DNA from: DATKJS01 sp964551995 | GTDB lineage: Bacteria > Acidobacteriota > Aminicenantia > Aminicenantales > Saccharicenantaceae | Direction of reading: 5' to 3' | Assembly: GCA_964551995.1 (NCBI GenBank) | Contig: CAZKFD010000032.1 | Location: 62,001 to 126,000, forward strand | DNA length: 64,000 bases | In this document: positions 1-8,028 of the stretch, piece by piece | Position numbering within the stretch: the stretch's first letter is position 1 | How the letters are laid out: each line of letters opens with the position of its first letter | Made by a program: the position numbers and the translations under genes | The notes under the pieces: generated by a model | The model's input: only the letters and a program-made list of their open reading frames with translations | Told to the model about the DNA's origin: nothing | Database searches by the model: none

Positions 1-96
1 CGTTTGCCGGGCGGGAAAGGACGCGCCGTGCGGCGGGGTCAGAATGGCCAGGCCGAGGAGCAGGCCCCAGAGGAGAGGACGGCGACCGGCGCTCAT
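1..96 (-). CDS. N-terminus of a secreted protein, cut by the left edge
   Basis: Only the first 32 codons are inside the window. They encode a classic Sec signal peptide: a start followed by basic residues (SAGRRP), a leucine-rich hydrophobic core (LLWGLLLGLAIL) and a small-residue cleavage region (HGAS). The rest of the gene lies to the left, so its function cannot be read. A well-formed promoter sits about 70 bp upstream (166-194), so it is transcribed separately from the selenoprotein gene behind it. The start is the only ATG that opens a signal peptide in this frame. Confidence 0.6.
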   Translation of the reverse strand, partial: MSAGRRPLLWGLLLGLAILTPPHGASFPARQT

Positions 97-165
97 ATCA
101 TTTCACCGCCGCCGCGGGGAACTCGGCGGCAACGCCCCGGCCGGCAGTCCCCCGCGTCTAAGAAA

Positions 166-194
166 AATATACGGGAGCCGCCCCGGGATGTCAA
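166..194 (-). promoter_or_regulatory. Sigma-70-type promoter for the left-edge gene
   Basis: On the minus strand TTGACA (194-189) is followed after exactly 17 bp by TATATT (171-166). Predicted transcription start is near 159, giving a leader of about 60 nt before the ATG at 96. Confidence 0.6.
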
Positions 195-206
195 ACGGAC
201 CCGGGT

Positions 207-1778
207 TTATATGCCTGCCGTCCCGCCTTTCTCTTTGGCCATCGCGTCCTTGATCTTCTTGACCAGGGCTTCGAACTGCTGGGTGGAGTACCCCGGATAT
301 TTCGCGGCCATGGCTTTGGCGAGCTCGACCGCCTTCTCCGCAGGCTTCAGGGCCTCGTCGTATTTCTTCATCTTGAAGAGGATATTCGCCAGCGTGAAAT
401 TGTTGTAGTAGTCGGACCTGAGGTCCACGGATTTCCTGGCCGCTTCCAACGCGCTGTCGAGGTTTTTGTCCTGGTGATTCCAGAAGGACGCGTAGCTCGC
501 GAGGATCGTTTGGTCATCGGCATTTGACTTGACGAACTCGGGCCCGTAGACGCCGAGGGCCTTGTCGGGCTTGTTGAGCTTCATGTAGATGCCGGCCGCG
601 GTCTGGAGCGTGTACCACCGGGTGGAGGAGGGCGGCGCCGTTTTGACCGCCAGGTCGGCCGCGGCCTCCGCGCTGTCGAGGTTCTTCCCCTGATCGAGCC
701 AGAAATCGGCGTAGCCGGTCAAGGCGTAGACGGCGGTGGAAACGTAGCTGTCGAGGAAATCCTTGCCGTATTCCTCCTCGGCCTTGGCCGGATCGCCCTT
801 GAGGATGTAGAGCTGGGCGAGGTTCTGCTGGTACTCGGGGTTCCGCGGATAGCCGACGATCTCCTGGACCTTCTTGGCCAGCTCGATCCCCTTGTCGAGA
901 GGCTCCTTGTCCTTGATGATCCGCCCGACGTAGGCGCTGAGCACTCCTGCGTCCGTAGGGTACTTGGCCGTGTATTCCTGGTAGAACTTGGCCGCGGCCT
1001 CTTTGGGGGCGGAGTACTGGAAATAGTAGTTGAGGGAGGAGTAGGCTTCCTTGACCAGGGGGCTCTCCGCGTATTTCTTTATGAAGGCCTGCAGGGGCGC
1101 CGGGTCGGCCTTGCGGTCGTAAGCGGCGGACTGGCCGAGCTCGAACTCCGCGGCTTCTGTATACGGAACGGTCGCTTTGATGTACTCGAACGTGTAGGAG
1201 CCCTGCTTTCCCTCGGGGTCGAGGGCGATGACTTTTTCGAAGAGCTCCTTCGATCGGGCGGTCATCTCGGCCGCGTAGCGATTTTCGCACTTCATGGCCA
1301 GCTTGAAGTCCACGGCGATGTCGTTCGGGCTCTTCGCGTACTGTGCGTTGAGCGACGTGTAGGTGTCGACGCCGTTCACGGCGTTTTGGACCTTTTCCAG
1401 GTATTTGTCCGGGTCCCCGCCGTACCCCACGATCCAATCCACCTCATGGCCGTCCTTGTCGACGAAAAGACCGGTCGGCGTGGCGTTGATATGGAAGCTG
1501 TCGAAGAGCGAATCCCCGATCTTTTCGCCGCGCGTGGCGAGGTAGAGGATGACATTGTTGTTGAGGAAGTTGGCGTACTTGGGGTTGTTGTAGAACTGCT
1601 GAACCAGCAGTTTACAGCCCCCTCAGCCACCCGAGAAGAAATCGACGAGGATGAGCTTGTTTTCCTTCTTCGCCCGGGCCAGAGCCTGGTCGAAGGGACC
1701 GCTCATGACCGTGGCGGTCTGGGTCGCCGTGAGCGAGGCGAGGAGGAACAGGCCGACAATCGGAGCGAGCTTTCTCAT
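207..1778 (-). CDS. Putative selenoprotein: secreted thioredoxin-fold/TPR protein with UGA at the active site
   Basis: Read with the TGA at 1625-1623 as selenocysteine, this is one 523-residue protein. Residues 1-22 are a signal peptide. Residues 27-150 form a thioredoxin-like domain: the strand KLILVDFF leads into GGUGGCK, where Sec52 replaces the first cysteine of C-x-x-C, and the cis-proline loop INATPTG follows. The remainder is alpha-helical with TPR-like repeats and YxxxxAKYP motifs. The same frame is open on both sides of the TGA with no start needed in between, and an AAGGAGG Shine-Dalgarno precedes the ATG at 1778. A stem-loop fitting bacterial SECIS rules begins directly after the TGA. 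Likely a periplasmic thiol/selenol oxidoreductase with a scaffold domain; the substrate is unknown. Automatic annotation would give a short stub plus a 411-aa TPR protein starting at 1442. The alternative is a nonsense mutation or sequencing error. Confidence 0.8.
1581..1622 (-). promoter_or_regulatory. Candidate bacterial SECIS element
   Basis: Immediately 3' of the in-frame UGA the mRNA can fold into a long hairpin. The apical part is a perfect 8-bp stem, AACUGCUG/CAGCAGUU, closing the triloop GUU (1612-1594). Below it UGUA pairs with UACA across one bulged C, and an outer GGGG pairs with CCCC. The loop begins 18 nt after UGA and starts with G, matching what is known for bSECIS elements read by SelB (G in the first loop positions, short UGA-to-loop spacing). 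Confidence 0.7.
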
Positions 1779-1814
1779 CGTGGCCTCCTTGTCCTTCCTG
1801 ATGGGCTCTTGGCC

Positions 1815-1843
1815 ATCATATCCGAAACGGGCCGGAGATGCAA
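1815..1843 (-). promoter_or_regulatory. Promoter of the selenoprotein gene
   Basis: TTGCAT (1843-1838), 17-bp spacer, TATGAT (1820-1815) on the minus strand, ending 36 nt before the ATG at 1778. cydB ends just upstream, so the selenoprotein has its own transcription start although it is co-directional with cydAB. Confidence 0.5.
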
Positions 1844-1855
1844 CCCCCGGCGACT

Positions 1856-2866
1856 TTAGTATCCGCCCCCGTCCGGACGGACCTTCCCTTTGAACACCCG
1901 GTAGGCATAGACCGTGTAGCCGACCACGAAGGGCATCCCGACGAGGGCGATGACGAGCATGACCTTGAGAGTCAAGGCGCTCGAGGAGGAGTTGGCGATC
2001 GTCAGGCTCAGGGCGGGGTCCGTCGCCCGGACGAGGTTTGGATATTGGATGGACCCGACGACGCCCCAGAGGCTGAGGAACGCCGCCGACGAAAGGGCGA
2101 AGGCCGCTCCGTCCCGGCCCCTCCGGACGGCCGATTGCAGGAGGATGAGGAAAAGTACGAATAGAACGGAGAAGAGCCACGCGGGGATCTTCCCCAGCAC
2201 TCCCGGGAGATAGATCCACACGGCAATGAAGGAGAGGAGAAAGCAGGCGCCGGCGGCGAACGCCGTCACGAGCGCCGCCTTCCTGGCCCTCAGCCGGAGC
2301 TCTCCGTCCGTCTTGAGGGCGGCCCAGGCGCTTCCGTGAAGCAGGAACGCGGCCAAACCCAGGAGGCCGAAGACCAGCGGCAGAGGCCGGAGGAGGGTGA
2401 AGAACGTCCCCGCGTATTCCATGCCCGGCCCGATCGGGACCCCAGCGACGACGTTCCCCAGGGCCACCCCGAAGAGGAGCGCCGGGAGGAAGCTTCCCGC
2501 GACGAAGGCCCCCTCCCAGATCTTTTTCCTTGCCGGGTCGTGCGCCCGGAATTCGAGCGACACCGCTCTCAGGATGAGGGCGAAGAGGACGACCATCAGG
2601 GCCAGGTAGAAGCCGCTGAAGACCGTCGCGTAGGCGTGAGGGAAGGCGGCGAACAGCGCTCCGCCGCCCGTCAGGAGCCAGACCTCGTTGCCGTCCCAGA
2701 ACGGCCCGACGGACCCGAGGAGGATCGTCTTCTCGCCGTCGTTCCGGGCCAGGAACGGGAAAAGAACGCCGACGCCGAGGTCGAAGCCGTCGAGGAGGGA
2801 ATAGCCGGCGAGAAGCACCCCGATGAGGACGAACCAGATATTCCGGAGAAGGACCCAGGTTTCCAT
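1856..2866 (-). CDS. cydB: Cytochrome bd ubiquinol oxidase subunit II
   Basis: A 336-aa multi-pass membrane protein of normal CydB length. The N-terminus carries the family signature: a W-rich first helix, GYSLLDGFDLGVG, then WDGNEVWLLTGGGALFAAFP. CydB pairs with CydA to form the quinol:O2 oxidoreductase that reduces oxygen with high affinity, pumps no protons, and serves microaerobic respiration and oxygen detoxification. Its ATG shares one base with the TGA of cydA (TGATG), so translation is probably coupled. No cydX-sized peptide is obvious after it. Confidence 0.95.
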   Translation of the reverse strand: METWVLLRNIWFVLIGVLLAGYSLLDGFDLGVGVLFPFLARNDGEKTILLGSVGPFWDGNEVWLLTGGGALFAAFPHAYATVFSGFYLALMVVLFALILRAVSLEFRAHDPARKKIWEGAFVAGSFLPALLFGVALGNVVAGVPIGPGMEYAGTFFTLLRPLPLVFGLLGLAAFLLHGSAWAALKTDGELRLRARKAALVTAFAAGACFLLSFIAVWIYLPGVLGKIPAWLFSVLFVLFLILLQSAVRRGRDGAAFALSSAAFLSLWGVVGSIQYPNLVRATDPALSLTIANSSSSALTLKVMLVIALVGMPFVVGYTVYAYRVFKGKVRPDGGGY

Positions 2867-4206
2867 CAGATGCCTCCCTGCGGCCCTGTCGAAGAGGGCT
2901 CGCCGTCGAATCCCCTCCGGACGAGCCGGAGGATGATGGAGATTCCGGCCGCGGCGACGAGCGCGTAGATGGCCGTGAACAGGGCCAGGGAGAACAGGAT
3001 GTTTCCGGCCGGGACAACCTTCGAAACGGCGTCCGAGGTCCGCAGGACCTTATATACGGCCCATGGCTGGCGGCCGACCTCGGCGGCCAGCCAGCCGAGT
3101 TCGTTGGCGAGGTAGGGGAGAGGGACGGCAAGGATAAGGACCCTGAGATAGAGCTTCGACCGGGGCAGCGTCTTCCGGATCATAAGGACCAGGCCCCAGA
3201 CGGCCATAAGGATGAAGAGGAGACCGAGGAGGATCATCAGGTGGTAGCCCGCGAAGGGCAGGAGAACAGGCGGCCTCTCGTCTTCCGGGACGTCATCGAG
3301 CCCGAGGACCCGGGCGCGGGTGTCGAAGCCGGCCAGGAAGCTGAGCAGTCCCGGGATCCGGACCGCGAGGCGCGTCGTTTCGTTTTTTTCGTCGGGGATG
3401 CCGAAGAGGGTGAACGGCGCGTCGGCCTTCGTCCGCCAGAGGGCCTCGAAGGCGGCCATCTTCTCCGGCTGGGTCCTCGTGACCTGGACAGAGTGGAGGT
3501 GCCCGCTCCCGAGCTGGAGGATGGACGCGGCGATGAAGACCGTCAGGGACACTCTGAGGAGGCAGAGCGCGCTCTCCTTCGACCGATTCTTCAGAAGGTG
3601 CCAGGCGGCAGCCGCCGCCGCGGCGAGGGCGCCGGTGATCCAGCCGCCGAGGACGGTGTGGACCAGCCGGATGACCGTCGACGGGTTGAACGCCGCCTGG
3701 AAGAAATTCGTGAGGACGGCCCGGCCCCCCTCCATCCGGAAGCCCGCCGGCGTCTGCATCCAGGAGTTGGCGATGATGATCCAGAGGCCCGACAGGTGGG
3801 AGGCGAAGAAGACGAGGAGAGCCGAGAGCCAGTAAGTCCGCGGCGAGACGCGCCGCCGCCCGAAGAGGAGGATGCCGATGAAGACCGATTCGAGGAAGAA
3901 CGAAAAGACGCCCTCGGCGGCGAGGGGCGCGCCGAAGATGTCGCCGACCGCCCGCGAGTAGGTCGACCAGTTGTTTCCGAAGGCGAACTCGAGGGCGATG
4001 CCGGTCGCGACGCCCATGACGAACACGACGCCGAAGATCCGGATGAGGAAGTCGGAGACTTTCCTCGAGATCTCGTCCTTTGTCCGGAGGGCGCGGGATT
4101 CCAGGATCAGGATGACGAGCGTCAGCCCGAACGTCGTCGGCGGGAAAAGAAAGTGAAACCCGGCCGTCAGCCCGAACTGGAGCCGGGCCAGAAAGACAGA
4201 ACTCAT
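2866..4206 (-). CDS. cydA: Cytochrome bd ubiquinol oxidase subunit I
   Basis: 446 aa, the short form of CydA with a reduced Q-loop. Visible landmarks are the N-terminal haem-b595 histidine region (GFHFLFPPTTFG), EGVFSFFLES with the conserved glutamate, SGLWIIIANSWMQTP, and the GRQPW motif preceded by LGWLAAEV. CydA binds haems b558, b595 and d and oxidises quinol at the periplasmic side. The start at 4206 follows GGAGGGACAGC. cydAB is transcribed from the promoter at 4250-4278, divergent from the CDF transporter. Confidence 0.95.
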   Translation of the reverse strand: MSSVFLARLQFGLTAGFHFLFPPTTFGLTLVILILESRALRTKDEISRKVSDFLIRIFGVVFVMGVATGIALEFAFGNNWSTYSRAVGDIFGAPLAAEGVFSFFLESVFIGILLFGRRRVSPRTYWLSALLVFFASHLSGLWIIIANSWMQTPAGFRMEGGRAVLTNFFQAAFNPSTVIRLVHTVLGGWITGALAAAAAAAWHLLKNRSKESALCLLRVSLTVFIAASILQLGSGHLHSVQVTRTQPEKMAAFEALWRTKADAPFTLFGIPDEKNETTRLAVRIPGLLSFLAGFDTRARVLGLDDVPEDERPPVLLPFAGYHLMILLGLLFILMAVWGLVLMIRKTLPRSKLYLRVLILAVPLPYLANELGWLAAEVGRQPWAVYKVLRTSDAVSKVVPAGNILFSLALFTAIYALVAAAGISIILRLVRRGFDGEPSSTGPQGGI

Positions 4207-4249
4207 GCTGTCCCTCCTTTCCTGCCGGAGTGCCGCTCTCCGCGTCGTG

Positions 4250-4278
4250 AATATAGACGAGGTTCCGCCGCAAATCAA
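4250..4278 (-). promoter_or_regulatory. cydAB promoter
   Basis: TTGATT (4278-4273), 17 bp, TATATT (4255-4250); predicted start near 4243, 37 nt before the cydA ATG. It sits back to back with the CDF promoter in a 138-bp divergent region. Confidence 0.55.
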
Positions 4279-4287
4279 GAGGCCGCG

Positions 4288-4316
4288 TTGTCGGTCCCGG
4301 ACCGCTGTGATAAAAT
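4288..4316 (+). promoter_or_regulatory. Promoter of the CDF transporter gene
   Basis: TTGTCG (4288-4293), 17 bp, TAAAAT (4311-4316). Only 9 bp separate its -35 box from the -35 of the divergent cydA promoter, so one regulator could affect both. Confidence 0.5.
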
Positions 4317-4344
4317 GAGAAGCCTGCCGAGGTGGCGAGTGAAC

Positions 4345-5775
4345 ATGCCCGGGGACGCGTCGCCGGCCGTCGATCTGTCCGTCGCGGAAAAAAGGACCGC
4401 CGCGGCGGCTTCCGTCGCCGCCGCCCTGGCCCTGACCGGGATGAAGCTCGCCGTGGGCGTGCTCACGGGATCGCTCGGCATCCTGGCCGAAGCGGCCCAC
4501 TCGGGGCTGGATCTCGTCGCGGCCTTCATCACCTTCGCCGCCGTCCGGGCGTCCGCGCGGCCTCCGGACGAGGCCCATCCCTACGGACACGGCAAGATCG
4601 AGAACTTCTCCGCCCTCGTCGAGACACTGCTGCTTTTCGTCACCTGCGCCTGGATCGTCTTCGAGGCCTTCCGGCGCATCTTCTTCCGCGCGGTCGCGGT
4701 CAGTCCCGATGCCTGGGCCTTCCTCGTCGTCCTCGCCTCGATCGCCGTCGACGTCAACCGTTCGCGGATGCTGTCCCGGGCGGCGAAAAAACACCGCAGC
4801 CAGGCCCTCGAGGCGGACGCTCTCCACTTCCGCACGGACATCTGGAGCTCGTCGGTCGTCCTCGCCGGGCTGGCCCTGGTCTGGCTCGGTCTCCACGTCC
4901 TGCCCCGGCACGCCGCGATCCTGCAAAAGGCCGACGCCGTGGCCGCGCTCGGCGTCGCGTTTCTCATCCTTTTCGTCAGCTACGAGTTGGGGAAGCGGAC
5001 CATCGACGTCCTGCTCGACCGCGCCCCGGACGGGCTGCCTGGAAGAATGTCCGCCGCGGCGGCCGGCGTCGAAGGCGTGATCCGGGCCGGCCAGGTCCGG
5101 GTGCGGCGGTCGGGGCCGCGCCTGTTCGTGGACATGAACGTGGAGGTCGACCGCAACCTGCCGTTCGAGCGCACCCACGCCATCGCCGAGACGGTCGAGG
5201 CCCGCATCCAGGCGGTCGCTCCCGGCGCCGACGTCGTGATCCACACGGACCCGAAGGAGAGCGGGCGGGAGACGATCGCGCGGCGCGTGCGGGCCGTGGC
5301 CGACCGGAACATGATCCCGGCGCACAACATCAGCGTCCACGACGACAGGGGCCGTCTGTCCGTCGACCTCCACCTTGAGGTCGACGATCGTCTTCTGCTC
5401 CATCAGGCCCACGACCTGGCCAGCCGCATCGAACAAGACCTCAAGACCGAGATCCCGGCTATCCGGTCGGTGAACACCCATATCGAATCGTGCGGCATGG
5501 CCGTCGAGCGCGGCCGGGACGTGACGGCCCGCGAACCGGAGATGGTCGCGGCCGTGCGGAGGATCGCCGACCGCATCGTGGGCCGGGATTGCTGTCGCAG
5601 CATCGTCATCCGGCGGCAGGGCGACAGGCACGACGTTTCCCTCCGCTGCGGCTTTGACCGGGACCTGCCCGTCAACGAGGCCCACCGGGTCGCCTCGGAG
5701 ATCGAAGCCGCGCTGAAGAGGGAGATGGCGTCGGTCGAGCACGTCCTCATTCACGCGGAGCCGGAATCGCGCTGA
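4345..5775 (+). CDS. Cation diffusion facilitator metal transporter with three C-terminal modules
   Basis: 476 aa. Residues 15-215 are the six-helix CDF domain: HSGLD in helix 2 and DALHFRTD in helix 5 supply the His/Asp zinc-site residues, and HPYGHGKIE is the usual loop after helix 2. CDF proteins export Zn2+, Fe2+ or Mn2+ by proton antiport as dimers. The normal single cytoplasmic dimerisation domain (about 90 aa) is here repeated three times, each copy ending in a related strand: VVIHTDP, SVNTHIES and HVLIHAEPE. A family member is usually around 300 aa. The ATG at 4345 is chosen because GAGGTG lies upstream; an ATG at 4315 lacks a ribosome site. Metal specificity cannot be read. Confidence 0.88.
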   Translation: MPGDASPAVDLSVAEKRTAAAASVAAALALTGMKLAVGVLTGSLGILAEAAHSGLDLVAAFITFAAVRASARPPDEAHPYGHGKIENFSALVETLLLFVTCAWIVFEAFRRIFFRAVAVSPDAWAFLVVLASIAVDVNRSRMLSRAAKKHRSQALEADALHFRTDIWSSSVVLAGLALVWLGLHVLPRHAAILQKADAVAALGVAFLILFVSYELGKRTIDVLLDRAPDGLPGRMSAAAAGVEGVIRAGQVRVRRSGPRLFVDMNVEVDRNLPFERTHAIAETVEARIQAVAPGADVVIHTDPKESGRETIARRVRAVADRNMIPAHNISVHDDRGRLSVDLHLEVDDRLLLHQAHDLASRIEQDLKTEIPAIRSVNTHIESCGMAVERGRDVTAREPEMVAAVRRIADRIVGRDCCRSIVIRRQGDRHDVSLRCGFDRDLPVNEAHRVASEIEAALKREMASVEHVLIHAEPESR

Positions 5776-5805
5776 GAGGACGGGACGGGAACCGGAGGGC
5801 CGCGC

Positions 5806-5824
5806 GCCGGACGCGCCGTCCGGC
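5806..5824. terminator. Perfect inverted repeat between the CDF and ybaK genes
   Basis: GCCGGACG-CGC-CGTCCGGC forms a strong 8-bp GC hairpin but has no T-run after it, so it is only a possible terminator or mRNA stabiliser. Confidence 0.3.
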
Positions 5825-5844
5825 ACGGGAGAGGAGGGGTGGAG

Positions 5845-6330
5845 ATGAGCAAGGACAAGACGCCGATGACGCCGGCCGTGCGCGCGCTGCGTGACGCCGG
5901 CGTACCGTTCACGGAGCATCCGTACGGCTACGTCGAGCACGGCGGGACAGCGGCCTTCGCCCGCGAGGCGGGGGTCGACGAACACGCCGTCATCAAGACG
6001 CTGGTCATGGAGGACGACGAGCGGCGGCCGTTCGTCATCCTCATGCACGGCGACCGGGAGGTCTCGACGAAAGAGATGGCCCGGTTGCTGGGCGTCAAGG
6101 CGGTCCGGCCGTGCGTGCCGGAGACGGCCCAGCGGCATTCGGGCTACATGGTCGGCGGGACCTCGCCGTTCGGCCTGCGCAAGGAAATGCCGCTCTACGC
6201 GGAGGCGACGATCCTCGACCTTCCCAAGATCTACATCAACGGCGGCAAGCGCGGCTTCATCGTCGGCCTCGAACCGGCGGACCTCGTCCGCGTCCTGAAG
6301 CCCACGTCCGTCCGCGTCGCGACCGTGTGA
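5845..6330 (+). CDS. ybaK: YbaK/EbsC-type Cys-tRNA(Pro)/aminoacyl-tRNA deacylase
   Basis: 161 aa, the usual length. Family features visible: P.TPAVRALRDAGVPF.EHPY at the start, the conserved lysine in AVIKTLVM, VGGTSPFGLRK near the middle and YINGGKRGFIVGL in the last third. The enzyme hydrolyses mischarged aminoacyl-tRNAs in trans, protecting against Pro/Cys confusion. The ATG at 5845 follows AGGAGGGGTGGAG. It lies 70 bp after the CDF gene, convergent with the kdp operon end. Confidence 0.9.
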   Translation: MSKDKTPMTPAVRALRDAGVPFTEHPYGYVEHGGTAAFAREAGVDEHAVIKTLVMEDDERRPFVILMHGDREVSTKEMARLLGVKAVRPCVPETAQRHSGYMVGGTSPFGLRKEMPLYAEATILDLPKIYINGGKRGFIVGLEPADLVRVLKPTSVRVATV

Positions 6331-6339
6331 TCGCCCGGT

Positions 6340-8028
6340 TCACCCCGCGGTCTTCGGCGTTTCCCAGTCGCGGATGATGCGCACGACCTCCTCGGCCGTT
6401 TCGGCCGCGCGGAGGGCCTGGAGGAGGTGCCGGCTCTGGGCGGCCCGGCTGGCCAGGCTGAGAAGTTTCACCTGGACGTCGGGCGTCCCGGCCGGGGACA
6501 GGATCAGGAAGACGAGCCCGATGGGCTTCTCCGTCGCCACATCGCTGACCCCCGCCTTGGTCAGGCCGAGGACGATACCCGATGCCGCCGTCTCCTCCAT
6601 CCGGACGTGCGGGAAGGCCACGCCCTCGTTGAAGAAAGTTGAGCCCTGTTCCTCCCGCTTCAGGATGGCCTCGAAGAGGGCTTTCGAGTCCTCGACCCCG
6701 TCCTCCTTTCCGAGCTTGGAGGCCAGCGTCCGGAGCACCGTTTCCTTGTCGACCGGGACGTTCCAGATGACGACGCGATGCGGGGAGATCCAGAGGCTCA
6801 GCAACGGGCGGTCGGCAGCCGCGGGCGGCGCTTCGGCCGCGGCCGTCGGAGGCGGAGCCTCCTCCGGGATCTCAGGCTGCGGCCGCACCGACACCGGCAG
6901 CTCCTCAGACGTGTCGAGGACGCTGATCGTCAGCCCCCGGGCGTTCCTCAGGATGTTCTCGACGACGGCCTTGTTCCGGCCGCACCTCTTCCAGAAGGGC
7001 CGCGGGTGGGGCTTTCCGATGACGATGTGGCCGACCCGGTATTCTTGCGCGAACCTGAGTATCGTGTCGGCGATGTCCTCTCCCTTGTATGTGAAGACCA
7101 TGCCGCCGAGCTCCTTGGCCAGGGTCAGGGTCTCCGAGAGATGGCGCTGGATCCGGGCGTCGATGACGGTGGCCGCCTCCGACGGGGTCTGGACGTAAAT
7201 CGCGTACCAGTTCCGGTTGAACCGCCCGGCGAGGCGCGAGCCGTAGCGCAGGAGTCTTTCGCTGTTGGGCCCGTGCGAGCTCAGGCAGACGAGGATCTGT
7301 TCCGCCGACGGGCCGGGATCCTCCCCCTGCGCTTCGCGGCGCCTGAGGTCGATCTGGGATGCGAGTTCGCGGAGGGCGAGCTCGCGGAGCTTCTCCAGGT
7401 TCGAGGGCGTGAAAAAATTGGCCAGCGCCGTTCCGATGCGGTCGGAGGGGTAGATCTTCCCTTCCTCGAGGCGCTTCCGCAGGTCCTCGGTGGCCAGGTC
7501 GACATCGACGATCTGGTCGGCCTCGGCCAAGATGGAGTCCGGCAGCCGCTCCCGAACTTTGACGCCGACGGCGTTTTCCACGATGTTGTAGAGGCTCTCT
7601 AGGTGCTGGACGTTCAGCGTGCTGATGACATGGATTCCCGCGGCGAGGATGTCCTGGACATCCTCGTATCGCTTCGCGTTCCGGCTGCCCGGCGCGTTGG
7701 TGCGCGCGAGCTCGTCGATCAAGGCGACCTGGGGCTTGCGCGCCAGGATGGCGTCCACGTCCATTTCCTCCAGCCGGATGCCGTGATACTCCTGGGACCT
7801 CCGGGGGACGACTTCCAGCCCCTCGGCTAGGCTGGCGATATCGGCCCGCCCGTGCGTTTCGAGCAGGCCGATGACGATATCGATCCCCTCGTTCTTGAGG
7901 CGGTGCCCTTCCTGAAGCATCTGATAGGTCTTGCCGACGCCGGCGCTGTAGCCGAGATAGATCTTGAGCCGCCCCCGCCGGGACCGGCGGATCATCCGGA
8001 GGAAGGCGTCGGCCCTATCTTCCGCCAT
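6340..8028 (-). CDS. Kinase-less KdpD-type sensor fused to a PTS EIIA domain
   Basis: 562 aa. Residues 1-210 are the KdpD N-terminal domain with a Walker A-like GYSAGVGKTYQML and Walker B-like ALIDELARTN; the E. coli form reads DELAHTN. Residues 240-375 are a universal-stress-type domain (EQILVCLSS, GHIVIGKP). After a Pro/Ala linker, residues 420-560 are a type-2 EIIA domain with the phosphorylatable histidine in NEGVAFPHVRM. The membrane helices, GAF and histidine-kinase parts of KdpD are absent. A separate kinase is encoded at the start of the same operon, so this protein is probably the cytosolic K+/PTS input. The second ATG (8028) is preferred because GGAG stands 7 nt before it; an ATG at 8040 lacks one. 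It overlaps kdpC by 14 nt. Confidence 0.85.
   Translation of the reverse strand: MAEDRADAFLRMIRRSRRGRLKIYLGYSAGVGKTYQMLQEGHRLKNEGIDIVIGLLETHGRADIASLAEGLEVVPRRSQEYHGIRLEEMDVDAILARKPQVALIDELARTNAPGSRNAKRYEDVQDILAAGIHVISTLNVQHLESLYNIVENAVGVKVRERLPDSILAEADQIVDVDLATEDLRKRLEEGKIYPSDRIGTALANFFTPSNLEKLRELALRELASQIDLRRREAQGEDPGPSAEQILVCLSSHGPNSERLLRYGSRLAGRFNRNWYAIYVQTPSEAATVIDARIQRHLSETLTLAKELGGMVFTYKGEDIADTILRFAQEYRVGHIVIGKPHPRPFWKRCGRNKAVVENILRNARGLTISVLDTSEELPVSVRPQPEIPEEAPPPTAAAEAPPAAADRPLLSLWISPHRVVIWNVPVDKETVLRTLASKLGKEDGVEDSKALFEAILKREEQGSTFFNEGVAFPHVRMEETAASGIVLGLTKAGVSDVATEKPIGLVFLILSPAGTPDVQVKLLSLASRAAQSRHLLQALRAAETAEEVVRIIRDWETPKTAG

Noticed and set aside
3241..4344. N-terminal extension of the CDF gene over the cydA region
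   Set aside because: The extension is antisense to cydA and charged low-complexity; a promoter and ribosome site support the ATG at 4345.
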